Part shown: positions 25,602 to 34,355 of the stretch, in pieces
Numbering within the stretch: the stretch's first letter is position 1
How the letters are laid out: each line of letters starts with the position of its first letter
DNA from: Flavobacterium aquicola
GTDB lineage: Bacteria > Bacteroidota > Bacteroidia > Flavobacteriales > Flavobacteriaceae
Assembly: GCF_003385115.1 (NCBI RefSeq)
Contig: NZ_QUNI01000002.1
Span: 62,001-126,000, forward strand
DNA: 64,000 nt
Direction: 5' to 3'
Notes under the pieces: model-generated
Seen by the model: the letters and a program-made list of their open reading frames with translations, nothing else
What the model was told of the DNA's origin: nothing
Database searches by the model: none
Translations under genes and position numbers: made by a program

Positions 25602-25998
25602 GATATTTTTTTTTTTAGCAGTGGATTTATTTCCACAAATACAAAGTTGGAGATAATGCCACGGAGGATTTTACAGAATTTTATAGAAATATTGTAAAAT
25701 ATACAGAATTAAATTACGGAATAACTTACTATAATTCTCCTATTTTTTATCTATAAAACGCAACATACCATTGACTTAAGAATAAAACAGTAAATTAAAA
25801 ACAACAAATAACTTAAATTTATTACAGCCAAAAAAATATGTTATTTCTTATATTGAATAAAAATAAATGTCTATTGTCGGTATTTTAATAATTTTTAACT
25901 AACTTTAGCATAACTCTTGAAAGTTACTCTGTTCATAAAAGCAAGCTTTCTACCTTCAAAGAATTTTAAAGCAATTACTAATTTAATACCAAAACACC

Positions 25999-26238
25999 AT
26001 GAAAAATAAAAAAATATCTCTATTAAACATCTTGATTGATTTTTTTGCCTCCCTTTATGATTTGGTAATTGACTTTTTTGCCTCTCTTTATGACATAGTT
26101 TATAACTCTATAAGTTTTTTAGGCGAATATGTGAAGTGGCTGACTACTATCCGTGTAAAATCTTCGGATTTCAGAACACCTGCTAAGGAATCCATACCAG
26201 TTCAAAATCAAAATCCTTTTGAAGCAATGGGCAGGTAA
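25999..26238 (+). CDS. Small protein with duplicated hydrophobic motif
   Basis: 79 aa, unknown family. The segment DFFASLYDLV is repeated after one intervening Ile as DFFASLYDIV (about residues 14-35), forming an amphipathic, aromatic-rich region that could lie at a membrane. The repeat is also seen at DNA level (TTTTTTGCCTCCCTTTATGA and its partner 33 bp later), so it is a recent 33-bp duplication. The C-terminal part is polar and Pro-rich. The start ATG follows an A-rich leader. Confidence 0.55.
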   Translation: MKNKKISLLNILIDFFASLYDLVIDFFASLYDIVYNSISFLGEYVKWLTTIRVKSSDFRTPAKESIPVQNQNPFEAMGR

Positions 26239-26243
26239 GAAAA

Positions 26244-26699
26244 TTAATTACTTTTTTCAAAATAAAGCTGATTAACCAAATCGCTATTGCTATTGTTTTT
26301 CAGCTTCAAAGAAGTACCTGTATTCTCAATTACTTTCCAGCTTCCGCTCAAATGGAGCAAGCTGGAAGAGGTGCCGAACGAAAGTATAAAAATTGTACTG
26401 GATATATCATCATCACTCGTGCTTTTGGATACGGACCAAACACCAGTATAAGAATCTGCCTCTTTCGCAGCCGTTACTACTGTGTTGTCGTCAAAAGCAA
26501 AATTATATCCCGCATACTCTTGGGTAATATCTTCACCCGACTCATAAAAATAAGTAACTTTCCAAGTCCCATCCTGCACAGTATCTGATACATCATTAGC
26601 TCCTGTTTTGTTGTCATCATTGCTGCAGGAAATAAAAACTGCCATAATAAACGCTATGGTCAAAACTTTTCGAAAAACAATAATATATTTCATATTCAT
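26244..26699 (-). CDS. Lipocalin-like lipoprotein
   Basis: 151 aa. The lipobox AVFISC followed by SNDDN gives a lipidated Cys after about 25 residues. The mature part is beta-rich with WKVTYFYESGEDIT and LSGSWKVIENTGTSLKL, in the style of Bacteroidota lipocalin-like/DUF proteins. Probably anchored in the outer or inner membrane. It overlaps no gene; 5 bp separate it from the convergent 79-aa gene. Confidence 0.75.
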   Translation of the reverse strand: MNMKYIIVFRKVLTIAFIMAVFISCSNDDNKTGANDVSDTVQDGTWKVTYFYESGEDITQEYAGYNFAFDDNTVVTAAKEADSYTGVWSVSKSTSDDDISSTIFILSFGTSSSLLHLSGSWKVIENTGTSLKLKNNSNSDLVNQLYFEKSN

Positions 26700-26951
26700 G
26701 GAGAAATTAGGTCAGTTTTTATTTATGCCTTTTTGTAAAATTAAGAATTAAAATTAGACTTCAAATCAATTATTTCATCGCTCTTTTATTTATACTCATT
26801 TAGTTTTTGGCTAAGAATTGAAATTTCCGCTAAAAATTGAAGTATATAATTAGCAAAAGTCATACAAAGCAAAAAAACAATATTCTTATCTTTGAACTCA
26901 TTAGTAAAATGAAAATCGAAATGAAATTTTCGATGAATTAAAAAAATAAAA

Positions 26952-27632
26952 ATGAAATATAAAGGCGTTATTTTTGATTTAGACGGCACATTAGTAAACT
27001 CACTTGAAGATATTGCAGATGCAATGAACAAAGTCCTTATAAACCTAAATTATCCCACCCATAGTTATGAAAGCTACCAATACTTCATTGGAAGCGGCCT
27101 GCGCAATTTAGTAAGTAAATCGTTGTCTGAAACTCATAATCATGAACAGCATATCGATAAATGCTATCAATTGATGATTGAGGAATATACCAATAATTGT
27201 ACCCGAAAAACAAAAACATACGAAGGGATTGCTTTATTATTGGATCACTTAATTTCAAACAATATAAAACTAAGTGTCTTTTCAAATAAGTCGGATGAGC
27301 TTACTAAGAAAATCACTGCTGATTTGTTTCCAGATATTTTTGAAAACGTAGTCGGTTTACGTATTGAGGAGCTAAAAAAACCAAATCCATCTGAAGCCCT
27401 GGCTATATGTGAAAGCTTAGGATTAAAAACTGAAGAAATCATTTTCGTCGGTGATTCCGGCATTGATATGCAGACAGCGGTAAATGCTGATATGCTTGCA
27501 GTTGGTGTGTCTTGGGGATATCGCCCAGAAGAAGAGTTAATTGCTGCAGGAGCAAAATATGTAATAAACCATCCTTTGGATTTGATAAAGATCATACAGC
27601 CAAGCGACGAAGCAGTTTTAACTCAAAAGTAG
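26952..27632 (+). CDS. gph: HAD-family phosphatase, phosphoglycolate phosphatase-like
   Basis: 226 aa. HAD motif I is IFDLDGTLVNS (residues 8-18), motif II SVFSNKS (about 113-119), motif III Lys in ELKKPNP, and motif IV GDSGIDMQTA. The cap domain between motif I and II is helical. The likely substrate is 2-phosphoglycolate or another small phosphate ester. A few Gph relatives are pyrophosphatases (PpaX), so the substrate is uncertain. Very AT-rich leader, monocistronic. Confidence 0.85.
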   Translation: MKYKGVIFDLDGTLVNSLEDIADAMNKVLINLNYPTHSYESYQYFIGSGLRNLVSKSLSETHNHEQHIDKCYQLMIEEYTNNCTRKTKTYEGIALLLDHLISNNIKLSVFSNKSDELTKKITADLFPDIFENVVGLRIEELKKPNPSEALAICESLGLKTEEIIFVGDSGIDMQTAVNADMLAVGVSWGYRPEEELIAAGAKYVINHPLDLIKIIQPSDEAVLTQK

Positions 27633-27766
27633 GCTCCAAAATCTGTAAAAAATAAAACTTCTTAAAAATTAATTCTAGCATGATAATTGATTATGATTTT
27701 TAAAAAATGTATTTCTTTTATATATTTTTTTAACTTTATATTTCACTAAATTTTAAAACAAACAGA

Positions 27767-28420
27767 ATGAAAATAGGAGTTTTAGGAACGGGAGCTGTTG
27801 GTACAGCAATTAATTCCAAATTAATAGAATTGGGTCATCAGGTAATGATAGGCTCAAGAGACAATACAAATGAAAAAGCAATTGAATTTGTAGATAAATT
27901 TGATTCAAATGCCAGCAGTGGAACCTTTGAAGAAGCAGCCTCTTTTGGAGAAATTATCTTTAACTGCATCAAAGGCGAGTTTGCTGTAGCAGTATTAAAA
28001 TCTGTGGAAAACAGTATTCAAAACAAAATCCTTATCGACATCAGTATCCCTGTAGACACAAGCAAAGGAGCTCCATTGAGCTTAATCCCTGAACTCTGCA
28101 ATACTAACTCACTGGGTGAAGAAATCCAGAAAAACCTTCCGGATACCAAAGTGGTAAAAACCCTGAATACCATGTGGAGCACGCTTATGACTGCTCCTGG
28201 AACTTTAAAAAACGGAGATCACACTAATTTTATATGCGGTAATGACGACGAAGCTAAAGCCACCGTAAAGAGTCTCCTTAACGAAATTGGGTGGAAAGAT
28301 GAAACCATCTTAGATTTAGGCGACATTGTGGGTTCAAGAGGAACTGAGGCTACCGTCCTGCTATGGCTTCGAATTTGGGGAGCCACTATAGGTACTTTCA
28401 GCCTTAAAGTGGTTAATTAA
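27767..28420 (+). CDS. NADP-dependent F420-reductase-like oxidoreductase
   Basis: 217 aa Rossmann protein. The N-terminal GVLGTGAVGTAI binds dinucleotide, and SRDN after the second strand fits NADP. GEIIFNCIKGEFAVAVLKS and DISIPVDTSK are conserved in the pfam group of NADP oxidoreductases coenzyme F420-dependent. The organism is not expected to make F420, so another acceptor is likely. Own terminator downstream. Confidence 0.82.
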   Translation: MKIGVLGTGAVGTAINSKLIELGHQVMIGSRDNTNEKAIEFVDKFDSNASSGTFEEAASFGEIIFNCIKGEFAVAVLKSVENSIQNKILIDISIPVDTSKGAPLSLIPELCNTNSLGEEIQKNLPDTKVVKTLNTMWSTLMTAPGTLKNGDHTNFICGNDDEAKATVKSLLNEIGWKDETILDLGDIVGSRGTEATVLLWLRIWGATIGTFSLKVVN

Positions 28421-28440
28421 AAAATAATCCTAAAATAGAG

Positions 28441-28480
28441 AAAGACTGCAGTGTAATAAAATACACTACAGTCTTTTTTA
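28441..28480 (+). terminator. Intrinsic terminator after 28420
   Basis: AAGACTGCAGTGTA pairs with TACACTACAGTCTT (one mismatch) and runs into Ts; it also reads as a terminator on the minus strand for the convergent gene. Confidence 0.92.
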
Positions 28481-28535
28481 TTTGATAATGTGACAAAAAC
28501 ACTTTCTTTTAACCGCAAAAAAAAACTGATACAGA

Positions 28536-29537
28536 TTAAATACTATCTACAACCTCTTTCATCATCTGCAGACTTTTCAATTTATCGATATGGCTATATA
28601 TTGGGCTGCTGATCATCAGTTCGTCGATTCGGGAATAACGAATAAATTCTTTTAATTCTTTGACTAATGTTTCCTTACTGCCTATAAAAGAACCAGCCGT
28701 CATTTGGTTAACATGAAAACGCGCTTCTTCACTCATATTATTCATAAGATCGGTCAGGGAAGCCACAGGAGGCTGTAATGGTTTGCGGGTATTTTGAACT
28801 AAATTCTGAAACATCTGATACAGACTGGTAGAAAGAATTTCGGCTTCTTCATCCGTATCGGCAGCTATAGCATTGACGCAGGCCATCGTTTTAGGCTCCT
28901 GAAGAAATTCTGAGGGCTTAAAATTCTCCCTGTAAAACTCAAAAGCCTGAATCATCTGCCGCGGTGCAAAATGCCCTGCAAAAGCATAAGGTAAACCATA
29001 TGCTGCAGCCAATGTGGCGCTGTCCATACTTGATCCCAAAATCCAGATAGGCACATTGGTTCCTTCTGCTGGAAAAGCACGGACACTAGCCGTGGCGTTA
29101 TCTTCCGAAAAATAATCCTGCAATGCCGATACATTTTTAGGAAATCGCTGTGACTCCTCAAAAAAATCTTTTCGTATAGCTTGTGCTGTCTGCGAATCGG
29201 TTCCTGGCGCTCTTCCCAAACCAAGGTCAATACGGTCCGGATACAAAGTTGCCAGTGTCCCAAACTGTTCGGCAATAATGAGCGGAGAATGATTTGGCAG
29301 CATAATCCCTCCCGATCCTACTCGTATATTTTGTGTCATACTCGCAACATACCCTATCAAAACCACCGTTGCCGTACTCGCAACATGTGCCATATTGTGA
29401 TGCTCAGCCAGCCAAAACCGCTTGTAATCCAGAACATCTGCAAGCTGCGCCAGCTCTTTGGTTTTCTGCATCGTTTCGGTGGCATTGCTTCCTTCGGTAA
29501 TTATGGCTAACTCTAATAAGGATATTGGAATTTTCAT
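28536..29537 (-). CDS. LLM-class flavin-dependent oxidoreductase (luciferase-like)
   Basis: 333 aa. TIM-barrel bacterial luciferase family: the N-terminal [36 protein letters not shown] (about 41-58) and [16 protein letters not shown]. The later [19 protein letters not shown] forms the flavin-binding part. These enzymes use FMN with oxygen; the substrate here is unknown. Length and order match the group with conserved EHH. No neighbour suggests a pathway. Confidence 0.88.
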   Translation of the reverse strand: MKIPISLLELAIITEGSNATETMQKTKELAQLADVLDYKRFWLAEHHNMAHVASTATVVLIGYVASMTQNIRVGSGGIMLPNHSPLIIAEQFGTLATLYPDRIDLGLGRAPGTDSQTAQAIRKDFFEESQRFPKNVSALQDYFSEDNATASVRAFPAEGTNVPIWILGSSMDSATLAAAYGLPYAFAGHFAPRQMIQAFEFYRENFKPSEFLQEPKTMACVNAIAADTDEEAEILSTSLYQMFQNLVQNTRKPLQPPVASLTDLMNNMSEEARFHVNQMTAGSFIGSKETLVKELKEFIRYSRIDELMISSPIYSHIDKLKSLQMMKEVVDSI

Positions 29538-29639
29538 ATTTCAATTATAATTTTGTACAAAATTAACTATAAAATCATATTGCATTTAGGATTTCACTGT
29601 TAATTCGATTATAATTTATTTTATTACGCATGATTTTTA

Positions 29640-29743
29640 GGAGCAGAAACTCAATACAATTTCATCAGCATTACTCCCGCTATTCGTTGCAATCTTATAT
29701 GCCGAACCCCGGCATATAAGGATTTTTACTGCTATCGGGGCTG
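29640..29743 (-). repeat. Dispersed hairpin repeat family, copy 3
   Basis: GGAGCAGAAACTC, then the core from 29671 (TTACTCCCGCTATTCGTTGC), hairpin ATATGCCG/CGGCATAT, and AAGGATTTTTACTGCTATCG with GGGCT. It is nearly identical to copy 2 outside the hairpin arms. It lies upstream of the AT-rich accessory stretch; the rest of the 29538-29916 gap has no recognised feature. Confidence 0.78.
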
Positions 29744-29916
29744 GACCAGATGTTTTAGTATTTCAGCTGGCTGTACTATGACTGCAAAGATTTTGTTTAT
29801 GATATTAAAATACAATATATTTACTACAATTGCAGGACAAAGCAAGTTATATTAGATGTATAATCACTATATTATAGGGAGTACACACTAATTAGCTGAC
29901 ATTTTAGAAAAAAACG

Positions 29917-30549
29917 ATGAACACAAGAGAATCTTTTAATTATTTTACTAGTCAAACAGGAATACAAATTCCTCAAAATGTTTTGAATATATATTCAAAT
30001 GGTGACACTGATAATTCCGAATTTATTCGTCTTTTTAAACCACAAATTGATTCTATAAAAAAAGGTTATAATCCAGAATTAAGAGTGTTGATTTCTGAAA
30101 ATTTTGCTAAAGAAATCTTAACTTTAATTCACGAATATTCATACGAGGAAAGAATTACTACTTTATATAAAGAAATATTCAATAATAAAAATTATGGAAA
30201 AGAATTAAAGCTTGATACTAATATGGATAAAATTGTTATTGAAGAAGTTTTATATTCTGTAACTGATTATAATTATAAAGAAAATACATTTAAATTTCCG
30301 TTAATTCAAAAAGCATATAAAAAAATTAATTCAAATCCTGAAGAAATAAAAGTCTTTTTAGTATTGTGGTGTGATTGCGGAGGAGAGGGAGGATTAATAG
30401 TACGAGGTAAAAATATTGGTTGTGACACAGGTTATACACACAGTGATAGTTCAGAAATAGAATTTAATGGTAAAATATATGAATATGATGGTTACCTATT
30501 TGAAAAACACGAAAAATTACACAAAGCAATATTATCAAAAAGTAATTAA
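29917..30549 (+). CDS. AT-rich protein of unknown function (210 aa)
   Basis: Not recognised. Mostly helical N-terminal half with many Lys/Glu/Asn, then FLVLWCDCGGEGGLIVRGKN and a compact C-terminal part with GYTHSDSSEIEFNGKIYEYD that looks like beta strands. Two cysteines lie in CDC and a third in GCDTG. Base composition is much more AT-rich than the housekeeping genes, which suggests transfer. It lies 20 bp before the endonuclease V-like gene, so the two may be co-transcribed. Confidence 0.6.
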   Translation: MNTRESFNYFTSQTGIQIPQNVLNIYSNGDTDNSEFIRLFKPQIDSIKKGYNPELRVLISENFAKEILTLIHEYSYEERITTLYKEIFNNKNYGKELKLDTNMDKIVIEEVLYSVTDYNYKENTFKFPLIQKAYKKINSNPEEIKVFLVLWCDCGGEGGLIVRGKNIGCDTGYTHSDSSEIEFNGKIYEYDGYLFEKHEKLHKAILSKSN

Positions 30550-30569
30550 TATAAAATTTATAGCATAAA

Positions 30570-31073
30570 ATGATATTAGCATTTGATACTTATTACTACG
30601 AAAATAAAGCCAAAACGGTTTGTTTAAGTTTTGAAGATTGGAATCAGGAAGATAAATTTGAAATTTATACTGAAACACTTTTCGAAATAGAAGAATATGT
30701 TTCAGGGGAATTTTACAAAAGGGAACTTCCTTGCATTATAAGTTTAATTTCAAAAATAGATTTAAAGAAAGTAAATTTAATTATAATTGATGGTTTTGTT
30801 TTTTTAAATGATGAGAGCAAGTTTGGTCTCGGTGCATATCTTTATCACGAATTAAATAAGAAGATTCCAATTATTGGTGTAGCAAAACGAGATTTTGCAA
30901 CAATTGAAAAAAATAGAATAAAATTATACAGAGGAAAAAGCGAAAATCCTTTATTTATTACATCTATTGGAATTGAATTAAATATAGCTTCAAAAATAAT
31001 TGAAGAAATGAATGGAAAATACAGAATTCCTACTTTGCTGAAAGAAGTGGACAGGCTAACTAAAGAAAAATAA
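30570..31073 (+). CDS. Compact endonuclease V family protein
   Basis: 167 aa, against roughly 220 or more in typical endonuclease V (cuts DNA near deoxyinosine). Key residues can be aligned: Asp6 in AFDTYY, Glu52 in SGEFYKRELPCI (E. coli Glu89 region, normally FREAP) and Asp74 in IIIDGFVFL (E. coli Asp110). The helical LGAYLYHELNKKIPIIGVAK matches GLASHLG with IGVAK. The usual DGNG-HPR loop is changed to DGFVFLNDES. Catalytic acids are kept, so it is probably an active, divergent nuclease. AT-rich, and next to a 210-aa orphan gene. Confidence 0.72.
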   Translation: MILAFDTYYYENKAKTVCLSFEDWNQEDKFEIYTETLFEIEEYVSGEFYKRELPCIISLISKIDLKKVNLIIIDGFVFLNDESKFGLGAYLYHELNKKIPIIGVAKRDFATIEKNRIKLYRGKSENPLFITSIGIELNIASKIIEEMNGKYRIPTLLKEVDRLTKEK

Positions 31074-31080
31074 AAACGTC

Positions 31081-31212
31081 AGCTAACAGCTACTATAACG
31101 GATTTGGGCAATTGGCTTAATGGAAAGATGGTTTTGTATGTGAATGATTGGGCAAATCCGAAGAATGGGCTTAATTTAGTCCCAAACCCGCTGTAGTACC
31201 AGAACGTTACCA
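31081..31212 (+). repeat. Cassette-type direct repeat R1 (~130 bp)
   Basis: Imperfect direct copy of 31718-31854. Shared words include AACAGCTACT, CTTAATGGAAAG, GGTTTTGTAT, GGCAAATCC, CTTAATT and CTGTAGTACCA. Inside it GGATTTG (31100) pairs with CAAATCC (31153), giving a foldable structure. It lies between the endonuclease V gene and the 153-aa gene. It resembles cassette recombination sites in position, but strict attC ends (RYYYAAC/GTTRRRY) are not seen. Confidence 0.65.
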
Positions 31213-31252
31213 GCAATGATACAGTCCCAAAAATACTATGATAAGATAAAAT

Positions 31253-31714
31253 ATGGAAGCACTTTGGACATTTCCCCTTTACATAATCAGCCCTTTGATT
31301 GGTACAATATTAACTCTTATCGGTATTTTAAAAATTAGAAAAAGTGATACAAATAAAACTCTTTATATAGGGTTAGGTTTTCTCTCACTACCATTAATTC
31401 ATCTTGCATTAGTTTCTATATTTCAGCTAAAATTTGAAAGTAAAATCGTAGGCAACTACAATCTCGGAAAAGAAAAAGATGTACTAATTGTCTATGACAA
31501 CGAGACTTTCACTCTGAATAAATCCAGACAATATAATAATGTCGGCAAAGGAAAATGGAAAATTGAAGAAATCGATTCACCAATACTAATTCTAGATTTT
31601 GACTCTATTAGAAAAAGTGAATTATGGTTAGAAATTGAGCAGAATGAGAAACAAATTGTTTTGAAAACTATTCCTTGGGGGAATAACATTTCAACAGAGT
31701 TTGTCAAGAAATAA
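31253..31714 (+). CDS. Small membrane protein of unknown function
   Basis: 153 aa. Two N-terminal membrane helices (IISPLIGTILTLIGILKI and IGLGFLSLPLIHLALVSIF) followed by a soluble beta-rich domain of about 90 residues (VYDNETFTL, GKGKWKIEEID, LWLEIEQNEKQIVLK). The soluble part suggests an extracytoplasmic sensor-like fold, but no family is recognised. It is flanked on both sides by the ~130-bp direct repeats R1 and R2, so it behaves like a gene cassette. Confidence 0.6.
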   Translation: MEALWTFPLYIISPLIGTILTLIGILKIRKSDTNKTLYIGLGFLSLPLIHLALVSIFQLKFESKIVGNYNLGKEKDVLIVYDNETFTLNKSRQYNNVGKGKWKIEEIDSPILILDFDSIRKSELWLEIEQNEKQIVLKTIPWGNNISTEFVKK

Positions 31715-31717
31715 TCA

Positions 31718-31854
31718 CTGCTGGTAAACAGCTACTCCAACTGATTCCGGCAATCGCCTTAATGGAAAGTGGGTTTTGTATTTGGATGATTTGGCAAATC
31801 CAAATAATGGCTTAATTAAGTTTCAAACCCACTGTAGTACCACAAACGTAAACC
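31718..31854 (+). repeat. Cassette-type direct repeat R2 (~130 bp)
   Basis: Imperfect copy of R1, 637 bp further on. Inside it GTGGGTTTTG (31770) pairs with CAAACCCAC (31824), a compensated version of the R1 fold. It precedes the serine hydrolase gene, whose leader it forms. Confidence 0.65.
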
Positions 31855-31886
31855 AAAATACCTTAAAGAATCCAAGAAATAAAAAT

Positions 31887-32939
31887 ATGCGATTAAACAA
31901 ACAGCAATTCTCAATTCTTATTTTTCTATTACTTCTGACAAATAATTTATTTGCTCAGACTCAGCAAATAAAGCAAATTGACTCTTTAATGAAATGGTCA
32001 AACCAAATCGGAATTTTCAATGGAAATGTGCTTGTTTCAAAGAATAATAAAATAATTTACAGCGCTTCATTTGGCTTTGCCGATGCCAGTAAAACAAGCC
32101 AATTAACGAATGATTATAGATTTAATATTGGTTCTATTACTAAGGAATTCAGTGCGGTTGCATTAATGCAATTGAAAGAGCAAGGCAAACTGAAACTCGA
32201 TGATAAGGTTTCGAAATTTATTCCCGAACTTCCAAAATGGGCAGACGAAGTTTCAATTAAAGATCTATTGCAATATACAAGCGGAATACCTGATGTAAAT
32301 TGGAAAAATATAAAAAATGACAAAGATCTTTTTAATGGCTTGATGCTTATCGATACTCTTGATTTTAAGCCTGGCAAAAATTATGCCTACAACAATAACA
32401 ATATTTTTTTAAGACATTTCATAGTTGAGCGATTAAGCGGAATGAATTATAAAATGTATGTCGAAAAATTCATCTTTCAGCCTTGCGAAATGAATTCGTC
32501 AGTAATGACACTTTTTGAAAATGAAGAAAATATAGCTAGAGGATTTAATAATAATTTAGTGGCAGACAAACCCGACTTACCAATAACTGGCGGAACCTAT
32601 TTAACGACAATTGATTTATTAAAATGGGAAAATTGTCTGTGCTCGGAAAAAATAATTAACAAAAAATCACTTTACGAAATCGGTCAGCAATTTGATTTGC
32701 CCGAAACTCAATCGGCTTTGGGAGAAGCAAAATTTAAAAGTAAGAAAATAACTGAACATATACACGATGGCAGAATGGGAAACTATGAAGCCCTTTTGAC
32801 ATCTAACATGGACGAAAAGTTCACAATCATTTTATTAGACAATAACTATAACAAAAAAGTTTTTGAAATTTCAGACGCAATTATATCAATCTTAAGAAAT
32901 CAAAAATATAAACTTCCCGAAAAAAGAACTGAAAAATAA
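31887..32939 (+). CDS. Secreted serine hydrolase, beta-lactamase class C-like
   Basis: 350 aa from the start chosen here. A signal peptide (ILIFLLLLTNNLFAQ) precedes a penicillin-binding/beta-lactamase-like domain. The SxxK motif is SITK (about residue 88, in FNIGSITKEFSA), the YxN is YAYNNNN, and ITGGTYLTT supplies the third motif region. These proteins are usually esterases, D-aminopeptidases or peptidoglycan hydrolases, not true resistance enzymes. An upstream start at 31776 would read through the R2 repeat, so the ATG before the signal peptide was preferred. Confidence 0.85.
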   Translation: MRLNKQQFSILIFLLLLTNNLFAQTQQIKQIDSLMKWSNQIGIFNGNVLVSKNNKIIYSASFGFADASKTSQLTNDYRFNIGSITKEFSAVALMQLKEQGKLKLDDKVSKFIPELPKWADEVSIKDLLQYTSGIPDVNWKNIKNDKDLFNGLMLIDTLDFKPGKNYAYNNNNIFLRHFIVERLSGMNYKMYVEKFIFQPCEMNSSVMTLFENEENIARGFNNNLVADKPDLPITGGTYLTTIDLLKWENCLCSEKIINKKSLYEIGQQFDLPETQSALGEAKFKSKKITEHIHDGRMGNYEALLTSNMDEKFTIILLDNNYNKKVFEISDAIISILRNQKYKLPEKRTEK

Positions 32940-32940
32940 C

Positions 32941-33206
32941 CGTCACCTAACAAGGGTTTTGCGTCAGGTGGGCTGAAGTACAGAATTCAATCGCAGTTTA
33001 CCAGCTCTACGAAGTCTCCCGACTTCCTCACGAATGCGGAATCAGCAATCTATAACAGCATATAAAGACATTTAAAATTTCGATAATTATTCGGAAGCTA
33101 TTCATCACATTCAATATAATAACAATTCGAAAACTTGTACTTCTGACGAAGGAAGCAGGTCCGTAAGAACTGTAATTAATTTCAGCCAACGGTACTACAC
33201 CAGCTA
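32941..33206 (+). repeat. Third cassette-type element, degenerate
   Basis: Begins just after the hydrolase stop with CACCTAACAAGGGTTTTGCG, whose CACCT/AGGTG ends pair; ACCTAAC fits an attC R'' box (RYYYAAC). It closes at 33183-33204 with CAGCCAACGGTACTACACCA, which is the reverse complement of the CTGTAGTACC end seen in R1 and R2. In between is a short hairpin GAAGTC/GACTTC at 33020. The remaining gap to 33465 holds only AT-rich sequence and a promoter-like element. Confidence 0.45.
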
Positions 33207-33439
33207 TTTTTTATATTTATTTTAATATATTGATAGTTTCTTATAGTTCAATTATTAAATATTGTAATTGAATTATAATATTTAATGACTCAATTATGAC
33301 CTAGTACAATTCTATTATAGACCTACATATCTCAATAATTATTTTATAAAAAAGGCCATTTACTTTTTAGAGTCATCGCAGACCTTTAAACTTTTCACAA
33401 AAACCAAAAGTCAGTACTGCAACTGTTTTAAAAAAGAAC

Positions 33440-33447
33440 TATTTTTG
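33440..33447 (+). promoter_or_regulatory. Possible promoter -7 element for aguB-aguA
   Basis: TATTTTTG matches TAnnTTTG, 18 bp before the aguB ATG at 33466. The -33 part is unclear. Confidence 0.4.
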
Positions 33448-33465
33448 CAGTCTAATTTTTTTAAC

Positions 33466-34353
33466 ATGTCAAAGAAGAAATATAAAATAGCGGTGATTCA
33501 ACTGAATCTAAACGATGTTGCCGAGAACAACCTTAAAAAATGCCTAAGCTGGGTGCGTGATGCTGCCAGTCAGGGAGCCGAGGTGATTTCGCTGCCGGAG
33601 TTATACAGCAGTCATTATTTTTGTCAAAGTGAAGATGTCGATAATTTTGCTTTGGCAGAGCCATTGTACAGTACTTCCTTTATTGCTTTTAGTGCTTTGG
33701 CAAAGGAATTGGGAGTGGTAATCATTGTTCCTTTCTTCGAAAAAAGAATGGCTGGAATTTACCACAACAGTGCTTACATCATCGATACCGATGGGTCTGA
33801 AGCTGGATTGTACCGCAAAATGCATATTCCCGATGATCCGCATTTCTACGAAAAATTCTATTTCACGCCTGGTGATTTAGGATTTAAAACTATTCCGACT
33901 CAAAAAGGGAAAATAGGAACTTTAATCTGCTGGGATCAATGGTATCCTGAGGCAGCTAGACTCACAGCTTTGAAAGGAGCCGAGGTTTTATTTTATCCAA
34001 CAGCAATTGGATGGCATCCGCAGGAAAAAGAACAGTACGGCGAAAACCAGCACGGAGCCTGGATGAGTGTTATGAAAGGGCACGCTGTTGCAAATGGTGT
34101 TTATGTTGCTGCCGCAAACCGAATTGGTCTGGAGCAGTATATTGAAGGAACTGCAGGAATCCAGTTTTGGGGATCTTCGTTTATAGCTGGACCTCAAGGA
34201 GAAATTTTGGCGCAGGCCTCACATGATAAAGAAGAAATCCTGATTGCCGAAGTAGATTTGGATTTACAGGAAAACGTACGCCAGAACTGGCCTTTCTTTA
34301 GAGACAGACGAATTGATGCCTTTGAAGATATTACCAAAAGAGCTATTGATTAA
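33466..34353 (+). CDS. aguB: N-carbamoylputrescine amidohydrolase
   Basis: 295 aa nitrilase-superfamily enzyme that converts N-carbamoylputrescine to putrescine. The catalytic triad is visible: Glu in SLPELYSSHYF, Lys in LYRKMHIPDDP and Cys in LICWDQWYPEAAR. It stands directly before agmatine deiminase (2-bp gap), which makes its substrate; the pair turns agmatine into putrescine. The ATG at 33466 was chosen because the upstream TTG (33445) lies inside the promoter-like element. Confidence 0.94.
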   Translation: MSKKKYKIAVIQLNLNDVAENNLKKCLSWVRDAASQGAEVISLPELYSSHYFCQSEDVDNFALAEPLYSTSFIAFSALAKELGVVIIVPFFEKRMAGIYHNSAYIIDTDGSEAGLYRKMHIPDDPHFYEKFYFTPGDLGFKTIPTQKGKIGTLICWDQWYPEAARLTALKGAEVLFYPTAIGWHPQEKEQYGENQHGAWMSVMKGHAVANGVYVAAANRIGLEQYIEGTAGIQFWGSSFIAGPQGEILAQASHDKEEILIAEVDLDLQENVRQNWPFFRDRRIDAFEDITKRAID

Positions 34354-34355
34354 TT

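Noticed and set aside
25602..25998. Possible hidden gene or RNA in the 397-bp gap
   Set aside because: Very AT-rich, with many stops in all frames and no hairpin or conserved motif that I could recognise.
31887..32939. The serine hydrolase as an antibiotic-resistance beta-lactamase
   Set aside because: It has SxxK and a YxN motif, but class C-like proteins of this kind in Bacteroidota are mostly esterases or peptidases. Nothing else points to resistance.
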